DNA from: Kocuria sp. cx-455
GTDB taxonomy: Bacteria; Actinomycetota; Actinomycetes; Actinomycetales; Micrococcaceae
Direction: 5' to 3'
Length of the DNA: 64,000 nucleotides
Assembly: GCF_014698015.1 (NCBI RefSeq)
Contig: NZ_JACXBS010000001.1
Coordinates: forward strand, 248,001-312,000
Position 1 is the stretch's first letter. Every line of letters starts with the position of its first letter. Made by a program: the position numbers and the translations under genes. The notes under the pieces were generated by a model, which did not search any database, was not told the origin of the DNA, and saw nothing but the letters and a program-made list of their open reading frames with translations. This document shows positions 34,928 through 42,719 of the stretch, piece after piece.

Positions 34928-35875
34928 ATGACCTTGAACGGCCGAGAAATTATCGTGGGCGTGGACGGCACGGATCAGAGCCTGGGAGCCCTGCGCTGGG
35001 CCGCCCGTGAGGCGAAGCGCCGTGGCGCACCACTTCATCTGGTGAGCGCGTACTCGGTGCCGGTCTACGCCGGTTCCACTTTCGACGTCGGGTACGCGGC
35101 GTTCGACCAGGCCGCCCTGGACAACGCCGTCAAAGAACTCGTCCGCGAGGCCGCCCTGCACGTGCAGAACCTCAACGTGGAGGTACGGTCCACGGTCGAG
35201 ACCGGGGACCCCTCCGGTGTGCTCCTGGAGCTGAGTAAGTCCGCCCAACTGCTGGTCCTGGGCTCTCGCGGCCGCGGTGGCTTGCTCGGCCGTCTACTGG
35301 GTTCCGTTTCCACCGCGGTGCCGGCCCACTCGCATTGTCCCGTGGGCATCATCCCGTTGCCGTGGGCGCGTGAACACCAGCTCGAGCGGGACATCAACGA
35401 GACCAAGGCGTTCGTCGATGGCGTTTCGGTGGGTTCGGACGGATCCGAGCATTCGAGCGTCGCCATGCTGCGCGCCGCGGACGAGGCGCAACTGCTGGGC
35501 GTTCCTCTCAACGTGGTGTGCGCGGTACCGCCCATGGCGGGCGCCGCGTCCTGGATGCCCACCCCCGTGGACTTCGCGAATATCTACCAGGAAATCGCGG
35601 ACGCCCTCAACGCCTCCGTTCGCTGGTTGCGCGGGCACTTCCCGGATCTGGAGATCAACGCCGAGCTACTGGACGGCTCACCGATCGACGTTCTGGTGGA
35701 GCAGTCCAACCGCAATCGTCTGGTGGTCATGGGTACCCGCGGTCGCGGCGGATTCGCCGGAATGCTCCTGGGTTCCACCTCCCAGGGCGTGATCCACAAC
35801 AGCGCGGGGCCGCTCATGATCATCCAGGGTTTCAAGGACGAGCGTTTGGCCGATCGACCCGAGGTCACCCTGTGA
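34928..35875 (+). CDS. Tandem-domain universal stress protein (UspA family)
   Basis: 315 residues with two Usp domains. The first starts IIVGVDGTDQSLGALRWAAREA and has GSRGRGGLLGRLLGSVS. The second starts VSVGSDGSEHSSVAMLRAADEA and has GTRGRGGFAGMLLGSTS. Both keep the G-2x-G-9x-G(S) ATP-binding pattern. Such actinobacterial pairs are usually linked to dormancy or energy stress. AAAGGA lies upstream of the ATG. It ends shortly before the tRNA cluster. Confidence 0.92.
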   Translation: MTLNGREIIVGVDGTDQSLGALRWAAREAKRRGAPLHLVSAYSVPVYAGSTFDVGYAAFDQAALDNAVKELVREAALHVQNLNVEVRSTVETGDPSGVLLELSKSAQLLVLGSRGRGGLLGRLLGSVSTAVPAHSHCPVGIIPLPWAREHQLERDINETKAFVDGVSVGSDGSEHSSVAMLRAADEAQLLGVPLNVVCAVPPMAGAASWMPTPVDFANIYQEIADALNASVRWLRGHFPDLEINAELLDGSPIDVLVEQSNRNRLVVMGTRGRGGFAGMLLGSTSQGVIHNSAGPLMIIQGFKDERLADRPEVTL

Positions 35876-35884
35876 TACTCGGGT

Positions 35885-35914
35885 TTGTACAACCGGGGTA
35901 TTTACCTCTAAGCT
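35885..35914 (+). promoter_or_regulatory. Promoter for tRNA-Glu
   Basis: TTGTAC (35885-35890) and TAAGCT (35909-35914) with an 18-base spacer, 52 bases before the tRNA. Plausible sigma-70-type promoter. Confidence 0.45.
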
Positions 35915-35966
35915 ACTGAAGGTCCATCGTCCACTGATGCACAAGCGGCAGTCGGGCGACGTTCTG

Positions 35967-36039
35967 GCCCCCATCGTCTAGCGGCCTAGGACACCGCCCT
36001 TTCACGGCGGCGGCACGGGTTCGAATCCCGTTGGGGGTA
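35967..36039 (+). tRNA. tRNA-Glu (anticodon TTC)
   Basis: The 73-base cloverleaf has acceptor arm GCCCCCA paired with TGGGGGT, anticodon stem CCGCC/GGCGG and loop CTTTCAC with TTC at 36001-36003. The T arm contains GGTTCGAATCC. CCA is not encoded. Confidence 0.95.
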
Positions 36040-36075
36040 CGTTTTCTCGCGAGATCATCTCACGCGGTGGACGAT

Positions 36076-36106
36076 TTGCTAAGGCAGTGAGTTCTACTGG
36101 TAAGAT
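36076..36106 (+). promoter_or_regulatory. Possible promoter for tRNA-Asp
   Basis: TTGCTA (36076-36081) and TAAGAT (36101-36106) with a 19-base spacer, 23 bases before the tRNA. The spacer is longer than ideal, so read-through from tRNA-Glu is the alternative. Confidence 0.35.
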
Positions 36107-36129
36107 ATCCACTCGTTGGAAACAACTAA

Positions 36130-36203
36130 GGCCCTGTAGCGCAGTTGGTTAGCGCGCCGCCCTGTCACGGCGGAGGTCGCGGGTTCAAGTCCCGTCAGGG
36201 TCG
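36130..36203 (+). tRNA. tRNA-Asp (anticodon GTC)
   Basis: The 74-base cloverleaf has acceptor GGCCCTG/CAGGGTC, anticodon stem CCGCC/GGCGG and loop CTGTCAC with GTC at 36164-36166. The T arm is GGGTTCAAGTCCC. Confidence 0.95.
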
Positions 36204-36207
36204 CTCA

Positions 36208-36240
36208 GACGGCGATGAAAAGGCAACTTTTCGCGCCGTC
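36208..36240. terminator. Two-part hairpin with GCAA tetraloop after tRNA-Asp
   Basis: The outer stem GACGGCG/CGCCGTC encloses an inner stem GAAAAG-GCAA-CTTTTC. It lies between tRNA-Asp and tRNA-Phe, so it may terminate the upstream transcript or mark a processing site. Confidence 0.6.
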
Positions 36241-36265
36241 GCGGCATATCCCAGGTGATGTGCCT

Positions 36266-36338
36266 GGCTCTGTAGCTCAGTTGGTAGAGCGTACGACTGA
36301 AAATCGTAAGGTCACCGGATCGACGCCGGTCGGAGCCA
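36266..36338 (+). tRNA. tRNA-Phe (anticodon GAA)
   Basis: The 73-base cloverleaf has acceptor GGCTCTG/CGGAGCC, D arm AGCTCAGTTGGTAGAGC, anticodon stem TACGA/TCGTA and loop CTGAAAA with GAA at 36299-36301. The T loop reads ATCGACG rather than TTCGANN. It is followed by a terminator and an integrase relic. Confidence 0.93.
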
Positions 36339-36340
36339 CT

Positions 36341-36380
36341 GAACCCTCGCGTGGCTTCTACACGCGGGGGTTCTTCTATT
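36341..36380 (+). terminator. Rho-independent terminator of the tRNA cluster
   Basis: GAACCCTCGCGTG (36341-36353) pairs with CACGCGGGGGTTC (36361-36373) with one T-G pair, followed by TTCTATTTCT. Strong stem and T-rich tail. Confidence 0.8.
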
Positions 36381-36395
36381 TCTAACAATCGGACA

Positions 36396-36413
36396 CCCCG
36401 CACATACCCCGCA
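36396..36413. repeat. Left pair of CCCCGCA repeats (possible island border)
   Basis: CCCCGCA at 36396-36402 and 36407-36413. A second pair in the same orientation lies at 37991-37997 and 38004-38010, beyond the toxin gene, with A in front of the first copy and TTCA after the second in both places. Confidence 0.4.
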
Positions 36414-36416
36414 CTT

Positions 36417-36638
36417 TCAAATCAGCCCGGCCAGCTGTTCCTCCATAATGGTACCGGCCCGATCGAGCTCCGCCGCCGCAGTCTTGCGGAACGTATGAGT
36501 CGCCAGCTCCGGGTAGCCCTGGGCGTCACGAGTATCCCGGAGCTCTTGCTGGGTATCACAGGGATCCCGCAGTCGTATGTGTGTCGTGGGGAATAACAGG
36601 GGAGTGAACTCCTTCAGCCGTTCGTGCCGGCGTCGAAG
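36417..36638 (-). pseudogene. C-terminal stump of a tyrosine integrase
   Basis: The minus-strand frame, open from 36638 to the stop at 36417-36419, reads LFPTTHIRLRDP, QQELRDTRDAQGYPELATHT, FRKTAAAELDRAG. This matches the actinobacterial phage/ICE integrase block with RDP-x-NTQ, the catalytic H-x-F-R-K-T and LDEAG. It stops before the L-G-H and catalytic Tyr region, and an in-frame TGA closes it upstream, so only about 73 residues remain. It lies about 80 bases past tRNA-Phe, a favoured integration target. The family assignment is from motif memory, but the order and spacing are distinctive. Confidence 0.7.
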
Positions 36639-36807
36639 TCAATCGACGAGATAAAGAGGGCACAGGTAACCGCCGTGCCGATCTAGACCGACCGGTGCGG
36701 CCTGTGCAGAGAACTCCTCTTTGCCGACCCACTGTGCGAACGAGTACATTAGTATCAAACGAAGCAAACGCAAGACCTTGCGATTGGTGCACTAAAGGAG
36801 TATTTCA
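36639..36807. promoter_or_regulatory. Upstream region of the HTH/PIN module
   Basis: 169 bases without a gene. TACATT (36744) and TAGTAT (36751) are possible -10 boxes for the module. AAAGGAG lies before ATG 36808. No clear operator palindrome is seen. Confidence 0.35.
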
Positions 36808-37326
36808 ATGACCGCCACCGACGCCCTGGCCTCGTCGACGCACAGCGCGAGCCATACGCAGCAGCTTGAGCGTGTCCACGACATGCTCGCCGCAGACGAG
36901 GCGCTCAGCCCTGTGCCGCGCTACTACCTCGTCGGAGGCGGGGCTGATGATCCGGTCGAACTCCCCGAGGAAATCTACGTAGTGCTCCGCCGCGTCGTGG
37001 ACGCGATGCAGACGGGCCTGTCGGTGACGATCTCGCCGACGTCCCAGACCCTGACGACTCAGCAGGCAGCCGATCTGCTCGGCATCAGTCGGCCGACGCT
37101 GATCAAGGCTCTCGACGACCGCAAGTTGCCGTACACGCGTGCGGGCACGCACCGGCGCCTCACGCTTACCGATGTCCTGGACTACCGGGAGCAGCGTCGA
37201 CAGGAGCAGTACGCGGCGATCGAGGCCTCGTCGGTCGACGTCGACGAGTCGGCCGACATTGCGGAGGTGCTCGGCGACCTCCGGGCGGCAAGGAAGGCCG
37301 TCGCGGCCAAACGGCGAAAGGGCTAA
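36808..37326 (+). CDS. Excisionase-type HTH protein, putative antitoxin
   Basis: 172 residues. The central helix-turn-helix reads LTTQQAADLLGISRPTLIKALDDRKLPYTRAGTHRRLTLTDVLDY (about residues 82-126), a MerR/excisionase-like winged helix. The N-terminal 75 residues and the basic tail flank it. It lies 21 bases upstream of a PIN-domain gene on the same strand, the usual order of a type II antitoxin that binds its own promoter. The strong AAGGAG site before ATG 36808 fits higher synthesis of an antitoxin. The pair sits between repeat pairs and an integrase relic, so it was probably brought in. Confidence 0.75.
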   Translation: MTATDALASSTHSASHTQQLERVHDMLAADEALSPVPRYYLVGGGADDPVELPEEIYVVLRRVVDAMQTGLSVTISPTSQTLTTQQAADLLGISRPTLIKALDDRKLPYTRAGTHRRLTLTDVLDYREQRRQEQYAAIEASSVDVDESADIAEVLGDLRAARKAVAAKRRKG

Positions 37327-37347
37327 AGTCCCTGACATACTGGCCCT

Positions 37348-37947
37348 GTGTTTGCCGCCGTCCTCGACACCAGCGTCCTCTGGCCCAGCCTGCAACGGGA
37401 CTTCTTGCTGTCCCTGGCCGCTGAGGGAAGCTACCGCCCGCTGTGGAGTTCGGTGATCCTCGATGAGCTGATCTTCCATGAGGCGAGGAAACTCGTCACG
37501 AGGGGAACACCCACGGGTGAAGCCCAGGCATCTGCGCAGCGGCTGATCGACCAGATGTCCACGGCGTTCGACGATGCGCTGGTCACCGACTGGGAGTCCC
37601 TGGAGGGCACCTACGGCCTCCCAGATCCCGACGACGAACACGTCGTGGCCGCGGCCGCCAAGGGTGGCGCAGAAGTCATCGTGACCAGCAACCTGAAGGA
37701 CTTCCCCGCGGCACACCTGCCCGATCCCATCCGGGCAATTTCGGCAAAGGAGTTCGTCTACGTTACCGTTCGGCAGCACCTGACGCAGGCATGCTGCGCC
37801 GTTCTCGAGATCTGCGCGCGCAGTGGGAGGCGCGGGCCTCACCTCACCCCAGCCGAGATGCTCACAATTCTCGACGACCGCTATGGGATGACCGACACCG
37901 CTGAACTCCTCTTTGCCGCACCGGGTCTCCGCGAGGCTCTTCGATGA
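37348..37947 (+). CDS. PIN-domain protein, putative ribonuclease toxin
   Basis: 199 residues. FAAVLDTSVLWPSLQRDFLL opens the PIN fold with the first catalytic Asp (D7). WSSVILDELIFHE gives the second acidic group, and DPDDEHVVAAAAKGGAEVIVTSNLKDFP carries the third and the conserved T-x-N/D. PIN toxins cut RNA with Mg2+. The C-terminal 65 residues form an extra helical extension. GTG 37348 has CATACT six bases upstream and only a weak ribosome site, so it could also have its own leaderless transcript. Confidence 0.8.
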   Translation: MFAAVLDTSVLWPSLQRDFLLSLAAEGSYRPLWSSVILDELIFHEARKLVTRGTPTGEAQASAQRLIDQMSTAFDDALVTDWESLEGTYGLPDPDDEHVVAAAAKGGAEVIVTSNLKDFPAAHLPDPIRAISAKEFVYVTVRQHLTQACCAVLEICARSGRRGPHLTPAEMLTILDDRYGMTDTAELLFAAPGLREALR

Positions 37948-37990
37948 GGGGCGATTCAACGGGTGTCTAGGCTCCGCCGGCTGCTAGGGA

Positions 37991-38010
37991 CCCCGCATCT
38001 ATTCCCCGCA
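37991..38010. repeat. Right pair of CCCCGCA repeats (possible island border)
   Basis: CCCCGCA at 37991-37997 and 38004-38010, matching the left pair at 36396-36413 in orientation. Together they would bracket about 1.6 kb holding the integrase relic and toxin-antitoxin genes. Confidence 0.4.
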
Positions 38011-38071
38011 TTCAGCGACAACTCGTAGTAGCTCGCGACATCCCATTTCCGCCCCAAGGACGGGCAGACCG

Positions 38072-38773
38072 CTACCGCCGCGCGGCCTTCCAGCGTTTGT
38101 ACGCCCACACGGTCATGACCAGCACCACGATCCACGAGAGCACCACCACGGTGCCGTGGAAGAACGTGGGGTCCGCGACGAACGCACCCAATGCCACCAG
38201 GGACACCTGCCCGGGGATTACGGCAATCACGCTGGCGCCCAGGAAATCACGCTGGGTGATGCCGAACGCTCCGCTGCCATAATTGACCGGCCAGTACGGA
38301 ATGCCGGGAACGAGCCGCAGGGTGCACACGGCTTCAAAGCCCGCGCCGTCCAGGCGGGCCTCAATTTTTTCGCCGTACTTACCGAGCACCCTGCGCACGG
38401 CGTCCGTGCCGAGAGCACGGGCCAACCAATAGGCACCCCACGAACCGATCAACACACCGATCACGGAAAACAGGCTGCCCAGGAACACTCCGAAGATCAG
38501 TCCACCGGCCACCGCCATGATGGTCACCGGAATGGGGGTCAGGGCAACCACCGCGTAGAGGCCGATGAACACCAGCCAGCTCACCCACCCGTAACTTTCG
38601 AGCCGTTGCTGCAGCTGATCGGCCGGGGGAAGTTCCACGTTGAAGAACAACCACAGCATGACCAGCAGCACCACGATCAAAGCGGCGTTGCGGGCAAAAG
38701 AACCCCAGGAGATTCCCGAGCTGTCATTCGACCTGCCGCCGGAGGACTCAGGTGCTGCTGACTCGTGACTCAC
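38072..38773 (-). CDS. TVP38/TMEM64-family (DedA-like, VTT domain) membrane protein
   Basis: 233 residues with about six membrane segments. The VTT core reads TPIPVTIMAVAGGLIFGVFLGSLFSVIGVLIGS and LRLVPGIPYWPVNYGSGAFGITQRDFLGAS, with the conserved Arg and Pro of LRLVPGIPY. The family is linked to lipid scrambling and membrane homeostasis. GTG 38773 is chosen because TAGTCT lies seven bases before it and the longer frame has no ribosome site. It is just outside the right border of the tRNA-Phe island. Confidence 0.8.
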   Translation of the reverse strand: MSHESAAPESSGGRSNDSSGISWGSFARNAALIVVLLVMLWLFFNVELPPADQLQQRLESYGWVSWLVFIGLYAVVALTPIPVTIMAVAGGLIFGVFLGSLFSVIGVLIGSWGAYWLARALGTDAVRRVLGKYGEKIEARLDGAGFEAVCTLRLVPGIPYWPVNYGSGAFGITQRDFLGASVIAVIPGQVSLVALGAFVADPTFFHGTVVVLSWIVVLVMTVWAYKRWKAARR

Positions 38774-38786
38774 ACACTTCAGACTA
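38774..38786 (-). promoter_or_regulatory. -10 box TAGTCT seven bases before GTG 38773
   Basis: Minus strand: TAGTCT (38781-38786), seven bases, GTG. Leaderless-type start that also decides the start codon of the VTT gene. Confidence 0.5.
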
Positions 38787-38799
38787 GAGCACCGGTGGG

Positions 38800-39658
38800 T
38801 CAGGCCAGGGTGTCGATGGTGTCCCAGAAGCATTTACGGAGGTGCTTCCGTACGGACTGCAGATCGGCGTCGGTCTCGCCAATCCTTGCGGCGCAATCCC
38901 GCAGCAGGGTCGAATCGATCTCTGCCGGGAGGATGGGTCGGTCCTCCAGAACGGACTGCACCTCAGCCAGGGGAGTGGTTTGGTGCCAATTGCGGGCCAG
39001 ACGTTCGGCGACCTCCTCCGCCACCGCGAACAACTCAGGGAGATCGGCGTCCGGTTCATTGACCGTGATGGGCGTGGCCTTCTTGCCGGCCAGCATCGCC
39101 GGGGGTCACAGTGGCCGGCGCGGGCCCGGAACCCGGCCCGGGACCGGGTGACGGGGTGGTGGCGGGCTGAGGATCGGACTCGGAGACGGTCTCAGACCCC
39201 GGCACCACCGCCCGCGTGGCCGGAGTGAACGTGGAAAAGATGAGCTCTTGCGGCAGCACGAGGATGCGGTCCACTTTGTACGCCAAGTGCTCCGCCACGG
39301 ATTTGATGCCCAAATACCGGTTCTTGTCCTCCAGCGCCAGCAGCACCACCTTCATGCCCAGATCCTGGGCGGCCTCCACGGCCTCGGCCAGAGCGTCGTC
39401 ACCGCTGAGGAGGTAGGCGACCTTGGCGGAACCATTACGGGCGACCTCGACCAGGTCCAGACCCAGCCGCAGGTCCACGCCCTTCCGCTGCCCGTTCACG
39501 CCGATGCGACCGAGTCTGACCTTGACGTCGTCGAGCAGGGAAATTTTCTTGTGCCAGTCGCTGAGCACGCCGTCCCGGGAAGCGTCGTACCAATAAATGC
39601 GCAGCGGATCCAAGTTGCAGTTGTCACGGGTGATGCTGACGATCCCCGCGATGAGCAA
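38800..39658 (-). pseudogene. NYN-domain (DUF88/LabA-type) gene, 5'-truncated and frameshifted
   Basis: The upstream frame carries LLRIYWYD-type NYN sequence (LDPLRIYWYDASRDG, GRIGVNGQRKGVDLRLGLDL, VAYLLSGDDALAEAVEAAQ), with the acidic RNase-like residues of strands 2 and 3. The first strand with its catalytic Asp is missing in all three frames upstream. The C-terminal part (ATPITVNEPDADLPELFAVA onward) is in another frame; the switch is at a run of five G at 39101-39105, where four would restore reading. NYN proteins are predicted RNases. The 5' loss makes a true pseudogene likely even if the homopolymer shift is a sequencing error. Confidence 0.7.
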
Positions 39659-39774
39659 CGTCTGAAGAGGGTGTCTGCCCTATGTTGCGCAGTGTGTCCA
39701 TCTCCTTGGACCGCTGCCGGGGCCACACGTAGCGTTTAACCAACTCCGACAACCGACCACGGAGAGGAATCTCC

Positions 39775-40317
39775 ATGTCACTGCAGCTTTTCGAAGTAGT
39801 CCCCAGCAACGCCACTCGCGAGGGTGCTCAGTCCGTCATTGCGGCCATCGCCTCCGCAGCCGAGCAGAACGGTGCTCAGGTCCTGGAGTCCCAGGTCACC
39901 GAGGGCCAGGGCCGAGTGTTCACCGTGGTCGAGCTCGACGGCGATGACACCACCGCTCTGGACCAGGCCATCCGCAACGGCGTGGCCGAGCAGGCCACCG
40001 AGGTTTCCGGTCCGGACCAGGTTCGACTGGTGGGCGCCGACATCGAGGACATCCGCAAGGCCAAGCCCTCCGCCGAGTACCTGGTGGAGTGGGACATCCC
40101 CGCCGAGATCGACATGGAGACCTACCTGGGCCGCAAGAAGGCCAACGCCCCCAAGTACGCCGAGGTCCCCGAGGTCAGCTTCCTGCGCACCTACGTCCGC
40201 GAGGACACCGTCAAGTGCCTGTGCTTCTACAACGCTCCCGATGAGGACGCCGTGGTGCGCGCCCGCGAGGCCGTGACCACCCCCATCGATCGGCTGCACC
40301 ACTTGGCAGGCAACTGA
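39775..40317 (+). CDS. DUF4242 (SCO4226-like) protein
   Basis: 180 residues. The C-terminal half (EYLVEWDIPAEIDMETYLGRKK, VSFLRTYVREDTVKCLCFYN, APDEDAVVRAREAVTTPIDRL) is a DUF4242 ferredoxin-like domain, a family with a nickel-binding Streptomyces member. The N-terminal half may be a second degenerate copy of the fold. There is no signal peptide. GGAGAGGA precedes ATG 39775. Its stop overlaps the next start (TGATG), so the two are co-translated. Confidence 0.7.
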   Translation: MSLQLFEVVPSNATREGAQSVIAAIASAAEQNGAQVLESQVTEGQGRVFTVVELDGDDTTALDQAIRNGVAEQATEVSGPDQVRLVGADIEDIRKAKPSAEYLVEWDIPAEIDMETYLGRKKANAPKYAEVPEVSFLRTYVREDTVKCLCFYNAPDEDAVVRAREAVTTPIDRLHHLAGN

Positions 40318-41351
40318 TGCCCGTTCCTTCAACTGTTCAGCAACCGGTCGCGGATTCCGTGCTGGCCGGCGTTGCCGAACGCGCCGCGAGTATTGACCGG
40401 GGTGATGTCGAGACCGACGTCGCCCTGGCCGCACTCGGGCGCAGCGGTGCCTTCGACGCCGCAGCCCGGGGCGACGTCGCCGGGGTCACCTCGCTGCTCG
40501 AAACGCTGGCCCGTGAGTGTTTTTCCACCGCGTTCAGTGCGTGGGGCCACACCATGGCTATCCTGTTCCACCGCGCTGCGGGGAGCGAGATCCCGGAGGA
40601 ACTGCTCGACGGTTCCGTGGCCGGCGTCTCCGCCATGGCTCCCGCGTTCAAGTGGGCGTCCGCGCTGGGTGACATCCCCGTGGAGGCGGTGACGGACGGC
40701 GACTCCGTGGTGCTCAACGGCAAGATCGTATGGGCCTCCAACCTGTTCCCGAACGCCATCATCATGATGCCGGTGCGTTTCGAGGACGGGACGTTGACCA
40801 TTGCTCGCGTGCGCATTGGCACCCAGGGGCTCACCGTGAAACGGTCGGCCCCGCTCATGGCGCTCAACGGCACCGCGAGTGGCTCGCTGACGCTGAGCGA
40901 CGTGCGGATTCCCGCCAGCGACGTCACCGGAGTGCCGCTCAAGGAATTCTTGGCCACTGTCCGTCCCGGATTCTTGCTCGCCCAGAGTGCGTTCTGCATC
41001 GGCTTGGGTGCGCGCAGTCTGGACGAGGCGGCGTCGGCGGTCGAAAAACCGGGCCCGAACGCCCTGTTCCGCGACCGGTTCAACTGCCTGCGCGAGACCG
41101 AGCAGAGCCTGCGCAACGAACACGCGGCCCTGTTGGAGGAGGTCACTTCGCCGGTGCGCCTGTTGCAGCTGCGGCTCGACGCCGCTCATTTCGTCAGTGC
41201 CGCGACCAAACTCGAGGCCACGGTGGCGGGTGGCCGCGGGTACCTGGCGGATACGGACACCACGCGTCGCGTGCGTGAGGCGGCGTTCCTGCCGGTGCAG
41301 TCTCCCACCGAGGGCCACCTCATGTGGGAGATTCAGCGCCAGAGCGCCTGA
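40317..41351 (+). CDS. Acyl-CoA dehydrogenase-family flavoprotein
   Basis: 344 residues, slightly short for the family. N-terminal helices are followed by a middle beta-domain (GDSVVLNGKIVWASNLFPNAIIMMPV) and a C-terminal helical bundle with GGRGYLADTDTTRRVREAAFLPVQSPTEG. This resembles the DszC/hydroxylase-like branch more than classical beta-oxidation enzymes, and no catalytic Glu is evident. It is translationally coupled to the DUF4242 gene. The substrate is unknown. Confidence 0.7.
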   Translation: MPVPSTVQQPVADSVLAGVAERAASIDRGDVETDVALAALGRSGAFDAAARGDVAGVTSLLETLARECFSTAFSAWGHTMAILFHRAAGSEIPEELLDGSVAGVSAMAPAFKWASALGDIPVEAVTDGDSVVLNGKIVWASNLFPNAIIMMPVRFEDGTLTIARVRIGTQGLTVKRSAPLMALNGTASGSLTLSDVRIPASDVTGVPLKEFLATVRPGFLLAQSAFCIGLGARSLDEAASAVEKPGPNALFRDRFNCLRETEQSLRNEHAALLEEVTSPVRLLQLRLDAAHFVSAATKLEATVAGGRGYLADTDTTRRVREAAFLPVQSPTEGHLMWEIQRQSA

Positions 41352-41405
41352 TTACGGGCTGCCAGAGCGCTGCACGTGCCCATGGTCAGGACCCTCGCGC
41401 GCCTC

Positions 41406-41417
41406 TAGTCTGATTCC
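41406..41417 (+). promoter_or_regulatory. -10 box TAGTCT six bases before ATG 41418
   Basis: TAGTCT at 41406-41411, six bases, ATG. Predicted leaderless transcript. Confidence 0.5.
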
Positions 41418-42053
41418 ATGACCGCACTCACGGAAATCAAGGGCACGGGTGCACCGCTTCATCGGGCCCTGGCTGAACGGGGCATCACGGAACTCGAGCA
41501 GCTGGCCGGAGCCGACTTTCAAGAACTGCTCGCGCTGCACGGTGTGGGACTGAAGGGCCTCAACCGGCTCAACGACGCCCTGGGTGAGCAGGGGCTGGAG
41601 CCGATGAGCGGCGTCGTCGCCCCGAAATCCTCGACCACAACGACCAAAGCGGACGTCAAGACCAAGCCCTCCGAGCAATCTGCGGAGGACTGGATCGAAT
41701 CCCTGCCGTGGCCGCGACGGGTTGAGCAGGGCAGGGCATTGCTCGAGATCTTCCACGAAGCCACCGGTGTCGAGCCCGTGCTGTGGGGCCAGTCCATTGT
41801 CGGGTACGGCCACCACCACTACCGTTATGAAACCGGTCGCGAGGGGGACACCGCGCGCGTCGGATTCTCGCCCCGCAAGGCCGCTATCTCCCTCTACGGA
41901 CTGCAGGGTGACGACGTCGCGCGGGACCTTCTTGATCGCCTCGGCCCGCACCGCCGGGGGGCCGGATGCATCTACGTGACCGCGCTGGACGCCCTGGACC
42001 AGGACGTGCTGCGCGAGCTGATCGTTCGCGGGTGGGACACCACCCGCACGTGA
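41418..42053 (+). CDS. Helix-hairpin-helix plus DUF1801 protein
   Basis: 211 residues. The first 60 residues form a helix-hairpin-helix-like module (GITELEQLAGADFQELLALHGVGLKGLNRL). The C-terminal part (WIESLPWPRRVEQGRALLEIFHEATGVEPVLWG, SIVGYGHHHYRYETGREGD, RVGFSPRKAAISLYG) is a DUF1801/YdhG-like domain. It is cytosolic and its role is unknown. The start is set by a leaderless-type promoter. An exact iterated 11-mer (41608-41618) falls in the linker between the two domains. Confidence 0.75.
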   Translation: MTALTEIKGTGAPLHRALAERGITELEQLAGADFQELLALHGVGLKGLNRLNDALGEQGLEPMSGVVAPKSSTTTTKADVKTKPSEQSAEDWIESLPWPRRVEQGRALLEIFHEATGVEPVLWGQSIVGYGHHHYRYETGREGDTARVGFSPRKAAISLYGLQGDDVARDLLDRLGPHRRGAGCIYVTALDALDQDVLRELIVRGWDTTRT

Positions 42054-42147
42054 TGATCGGCTTGCTCCGAAGTGTGCTCCCACCGGGCGGGGACGCGGAA
42101 AACCCTCAGCCGTTACGGAGGTTGGCGGCCTAGGTTGAAGGGGTATT

Positions 42148-42153
42148 TATAAT
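42148..42153 (+). promoter_or_regulatory. -10 box TATAAT upstream of lipoprotein gene
   Basis: A perfect TATAAT in a short AT-rich patch. Transcription would start near 42160, which excludes the in-frame GTG at 42155 and favours GTG 42209. Confidence 0.55.
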
Positions 42154-42208
42154 CGTGCACGCCCCGCGTTTCCGGCCGGTTGGGCTGCACCTCACGTGCG
42201 GACGGCGG

Positions 42209-42709
42209 GTGAACCTCTTGACTTGGAAACGAGTTGCGACCGCAACGGCCACCTCGGGTCTGTTGCTCGCGCTGACCGGGTGTTCCTCCAGTGCGGACAG
42301 CGCGGAGGGGCCCATCACCTTCGAGGCACCCAGCGAGATTCCCCAACAGGACAGCGAGTCACAGGCCCCCGTGGGCACCGGCCAAACCGCCAGCACCGGA
42401 ACGTGCCTGGACGTGGTGGAGGTCTACACCGGCCTGGTGGTCCTGCCCATGACCACCGATCAATCCACGGACGCCACCGCCGAGCCCGGCCAGGACTCGT
42501 CCGTGGTCGCCGAAGCCACCGCCTCCCTCGAATCGCACCGTAACCGGTTGCCGGAGCCTGTTCTTCCGGCTTTCGACGACGCCGTCCGGCTCCTCAGCAA
42601 CGCCGGTGAAACCTTGCAGCCCCAGGAGGCCGCTCAGATCCAACGGGCACTGCAACCCGTACAGGATTGGATTTCCACCCAGTGCTCGGCTGCGTTGCCG
42701 GAAAAATAG
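42209..42709 (+). CDS. Small lipoprotein, unknown function
   Basis: 166 residues. MNLLTWKRVATATATSGLLL then ALTGC forms a lipoprotein signal peptide, with Cys at residue 25 as the acylation site. The mature part is Ser/Glu/Thr-rich and has two Cys (TGTCLDVV and STQCSAALPEK) that may form a disulphide. GTG 42209 is chosen because a TATAAT box overlaps the longer start and the signal peptide then has normal length. It is cell-surface anchored and converges with the alpha-glucosidase gene. Confidence 0.75.
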   Translation: MNLLTWKRVATATATSGLLLALTGCSSSADSAEGPITFEAPSEIPQQDSESQAPVGTGQTASTGTCLDVVEVYTGLVVLPMTTDQSTDATAEPGQDSSVVAEATASLESHRNRLPEPVLPAFDDAVRLLSNAGETLQPQEAAQIQRALQPVQDWISTQCSAALPEK

Positions 42710-42719
42710 CGTCCACTCG

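Noticed and set aside
37970-37981. GGCTCCGCCGGC, an inverted near-copy of the 3' end of tRNA-Phe
   Set aside because: Only 12 bases with one gap and in inverted orientation; an attachment-site repeat should be direct and longer.
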